From positions 62,001 through 126,000 of the forward strand of contig NZ_CAJZCD010000006.1 in the NCBI RefSeq assembly GCF_914768045.1: a stretch of DNA of 64,000 nucleotides, given 5' to 3'. A program made the translations under genes and the position numbers. Below are positions 62,340-64,000 of this stretch, in pieces; position 1 is the first letter of the stretch; every line of letters begins with the position of its first letter. A model generated the notes under the pieces. That model was not told the origin of the DNA. It worked only from the letters and a program-made list of their open reading frames with translations, and ran no database searches. The DNA comes from Snodgrassella communis. GTDB taxonomy: Bacteria; Pseudomonadota; Gammaproteobacteria; Burkholderiales; Neisseriaceae.

Positions 62340-62358
62340 CGGTGTTGCGCACCGACTA
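62340..62358 (-). promoter_or_regulatory. Leader hairpin of the small ORF
   Basis: GTCGGTG and CACCGAC form a perfect 7-bp stem around a five-base loop, ending about 12 bases before the ribosome binding site of the small ORF. Likely a structured 5' leader. Confidence 0.5.
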
Positions 62359-62568
62359 TTGTCATTTATAACTTGTATGTACAGCCTATGCTGAATGATC
62401 AATAATACCGATCCAGTTATGGGTACAATTATTGTTTTTTAACATAATTATTTGTTTGTTCACTAACAATATATAAGATATAGCAGACTTTGGCAAGGCA
62501 GTAATCTGAGGCTGCCTTTAAGAATTAAATATAATTGATGGCCGGAAAATGGCGGATTTGAGGGAATT

Positions 62569-62590
62569 TCAGGCAGCAGTAGCTGCCTGA
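62569..62590. repeat. Inverted repeat with DUS-like words after the DEAD-box gene
   Basis: TCAGGCAGC and GCTGCCTGA form a perfect 9-bp stem with loop AGTA, just past the helicase stop. The arms contain GCTGCCTGA(A), close to known Neisseriaceae DNA-uptake words, which are often arranged as terminator hairpins. Confidence 0.6.
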
Positions 62591-62610
62591 TATAATGACG
62601 TTGATTAGAA

Positions 62611-63924
62611 TTAAGACTTAGGTTGACTGTTGTTAGTACGCCTGTTTTGCTGACTGCTGCGCTGACGACTGCGGTTTGGCTGCTGTTCGCCATTTTTGCG
62701 CCGGTTTGCGCCCCAGTTGCCATTTTTGCTGGCGCTGCCAGAAGAACGGCGACCTCTATTCGCTATTTTACCTGAACGTTTGCGGGTGGGTTCCATGTTA
62801 GGAATGGTATGTTCTGGTAATTTACGATTTAGGTATCGCTCTATCTTATGGACTTTGATGTACTCATTTACTTCGGCAAAGGTGATAGCCAGACCAGTAC
62901 GCCCTGCGCGTCCGGTACGGCCGATGCGGTGTACATAGTCTTCTGCTTGTTTGGGCAGATCATAGTTTATAACGTGGGTAATGGAAGGTACATCAATGCC
63001 TCGAGCAGCGACATCAGTTGCCACCAGAATTTTAATTCGACCTTTACGTAAATCCATCAGGGTACGGTTACGCCAACCCTGAGGCATGTCACCATGCAGG
63101 CAGTTGGCTGAAAAACCTTTTTCGTATAGTTCATCAGCTAGTTGTTCAGACATGGCTTTGGTGGCAGTAAAGATAACAGCCTGATCAATGCTGGTGTCGC
63201 GTAAAATATGATCAAGTAGTCTGTTTTTATGGCGCAGATCATCACAATAAAGCAGTTGTTCATCAATTTTGCCCTGTTTCTCTTCGCGGGCTATATCAAT
63301 TTTCTGTGGCTGATGAGTTAGTTTCTGTGCCAGTTTGCCAACCATGCCATCCCACGTAGCTGAGAACAGCAGGGTCTGGCGTTCACTAGGGGTGGCGGCA
63401 ACAATGGTTTCAATATCCTCAATGAAGCCCATATCCAACATGCGGTCTGCTTCATCAAGAATTAGTACTTCTAAACGACTGAAGTCAATTCGCCCTTGAC
63501 GCATGTGATCCATCAGTCGTCCCGGTGTTGCGACAATCAGGTCAATAGGGCGGGATAGTGCACGGATTTGCTGGCCGAAAGCAGTACCGCCAACTAGTGT
63601 TACTGTGCGGAGCCATGGCATGTTTTTGCCATAAATCTGGGCATTTTTTTCTACCTGCTGTGCCAGTTCGCGCGTAGGTGTTAATACCAATGCTCGAGGG
63701 CCTTTACCTGTCTTCTCACTACGTTTGAGCAGTTTTTGTAGAGTAGGTAATAAAAAGGCAGCGGTCTTGCCGGAACCAGTCTGGGCAGAGACCATGAGAT
63801 CCTGATTGTCAAGAACGGCGGGGATTGATTCCAGTTGTACCGGAGTAGGTGTTTCATAACCGGCGGCAGTCAGTGCGGTTGTAAGTTGTTTGTCTAGATG
63901 TAAATCTGAAAAAGACAATGTCAT
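62611..63924 (-). CDS. rhlE: DEAD-box ATP-dependent RNA helicase, RhlE-like
   Basis: This 437-residue helicase has the Q motif (TPTPVQLESIP), motif I AQTGSGKTAAF, Ia PTRELAQQ, motif II DEAD in LILDEADRMLD, motif III SAT, and motifs IV-VI including ARGIDVP and HRIGRTGRAGRTG. The C-terminal 60 residues are Arg/Ser/Asn/Gln-rich and basic, which suits RNA binding. The start at 63924 has AAAGGA upstream. RhlE-type helicases act in ribosome assembly and RNA decay; the exact subgroup is a judgement from length and tail. Confidence 0.9.
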   Translation of the reverse strand: MTLSFSDLHLDKQLTTALTAAGYETPTPVQLESIPAVLDNQDLMVSAQTGSGKTAAFLLPTLQKLLKRSEKTGKGPRALVLTPTRELAQQVEKNAQIYGKNMPWLRTVTLVGGTAFGQQIRALSRPIDLIVATPGRLMDHMRQGRIDFSRLEVLILDEADRMLDMGFIEDIETIVAATPSERQTLLFSATWDGMVGKLAQKLTHQPQKIDIAREEKQGKIDEQLLYCDDLRHKNRLLDHILRDTSIDQAVIFTATKAMSEQLADELYEKGFSANCLHGDMPQGWRNRTLMDLRKGRIKILVATDVAARGIDVPSITHVINYDLPKQAEDYVHRIGRTGRAGRTGLAITFAEVNEYIKVHKIERYLNRKLPEHTIPNMEPTRKRSGKIANRGRRSSGSASKNGNWGANRRKNGEQQPNRSRQRSSQQNRRTNNSQPKS

Positions 63925-64000
63925 GATTTTCCTTTGGTTAAAACGATCAACCAAACGTGATAATCTAGTTTGTAAAAGAAATTAGATTACAGGGAATTGT

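Overview
The window reads as a piece of a low-GC member of the Neisseriaceae, most like the bee-gut symbiont Snodgrassella (inference, not tested by search). Ribosomal proteins S6, S18 and L9, PriB, HslV with its short propeptide, BamC, RidA, PII and the CIHC-type DsbA all look neisserial. Intergenic DNA is very AT-rich. Most of the window is ordinary chromosomal housekeeping sequence; no rRNA, tRNA, CRISPR array, prophage or intact insertion sequence was seen.

Layout. 1-5.2 kb: 5' part of a yajR-type MFS gene, then cyoE-D-C-B-A (cytochrome bo3 ubiquinol oxidase), in the same order and with strikingly similar proteins to enteric bacteria. 5.2-11 kb: hemB, an AT-rich gap with remnants of a membrane-protein gene, an endonuclease/exonuclease/phosphatase-family gene, nudB and an MscS-type channel. 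11-18.3 kb (plus strand): rpsF-priB-rpsR-rplI with a clear promoter and terminator, mltB, then dnaX-ybaB-recR; a B3/B4-domain gene lies on the minus strand. 18.3-20.4 kb: a decaying zone with an MFS transporter gene broken at four homopolymer tracts. 20.4-33 kb: ilvA, a PBP5-like protein lacking its catalytic residues, hisZ-purA, uppP, dsbA, a SPOR-domain protein, comM, ubiK, a MutT/ThiE-like fusion, acpS and pdxJ. 33-42 kb: the class Ia ribonucleotide reductase set nrdA-nrdB-yfaE, purL-luxS and glnB. 42-52.7 kb: bioY, hslV-hslU, an adhesin-complex-protein-like lipoprotein, apaH, ridA, rdgB-hemW, three tiny membrane-protein genes, and dapA-bamC. 52.9-56 kb: a xanthine-type NCS2 permease and an MdtD-like drug exporter. 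56.4-58.8 kb: a possible signalling island (roadblock/LC7 protein, stand-alone Aer-type PAS protein, cytosolic PhnD-like binding protein) with a perfect FNR-type palindrome upstream. 59.2-64 kb: parE, rppH, a small ORF with a strong ribosome binding site, and an RhlE-like DEAD-box helicase.

The most notable items are (1) the roadblock/PAS/PhnD-like cluster, a candidate for an undescribed redox-responsive system; (2) the full-length but apparently catalytically dead DacA homologue; (3) the enteric-like yajR-cyo block; (4) the tandem family of tiny two-helix membrane proteins; and (5) the multiply frameshifted MFS gene. Sequence identities to other species are judged from memory of family sequences, not from alignments.
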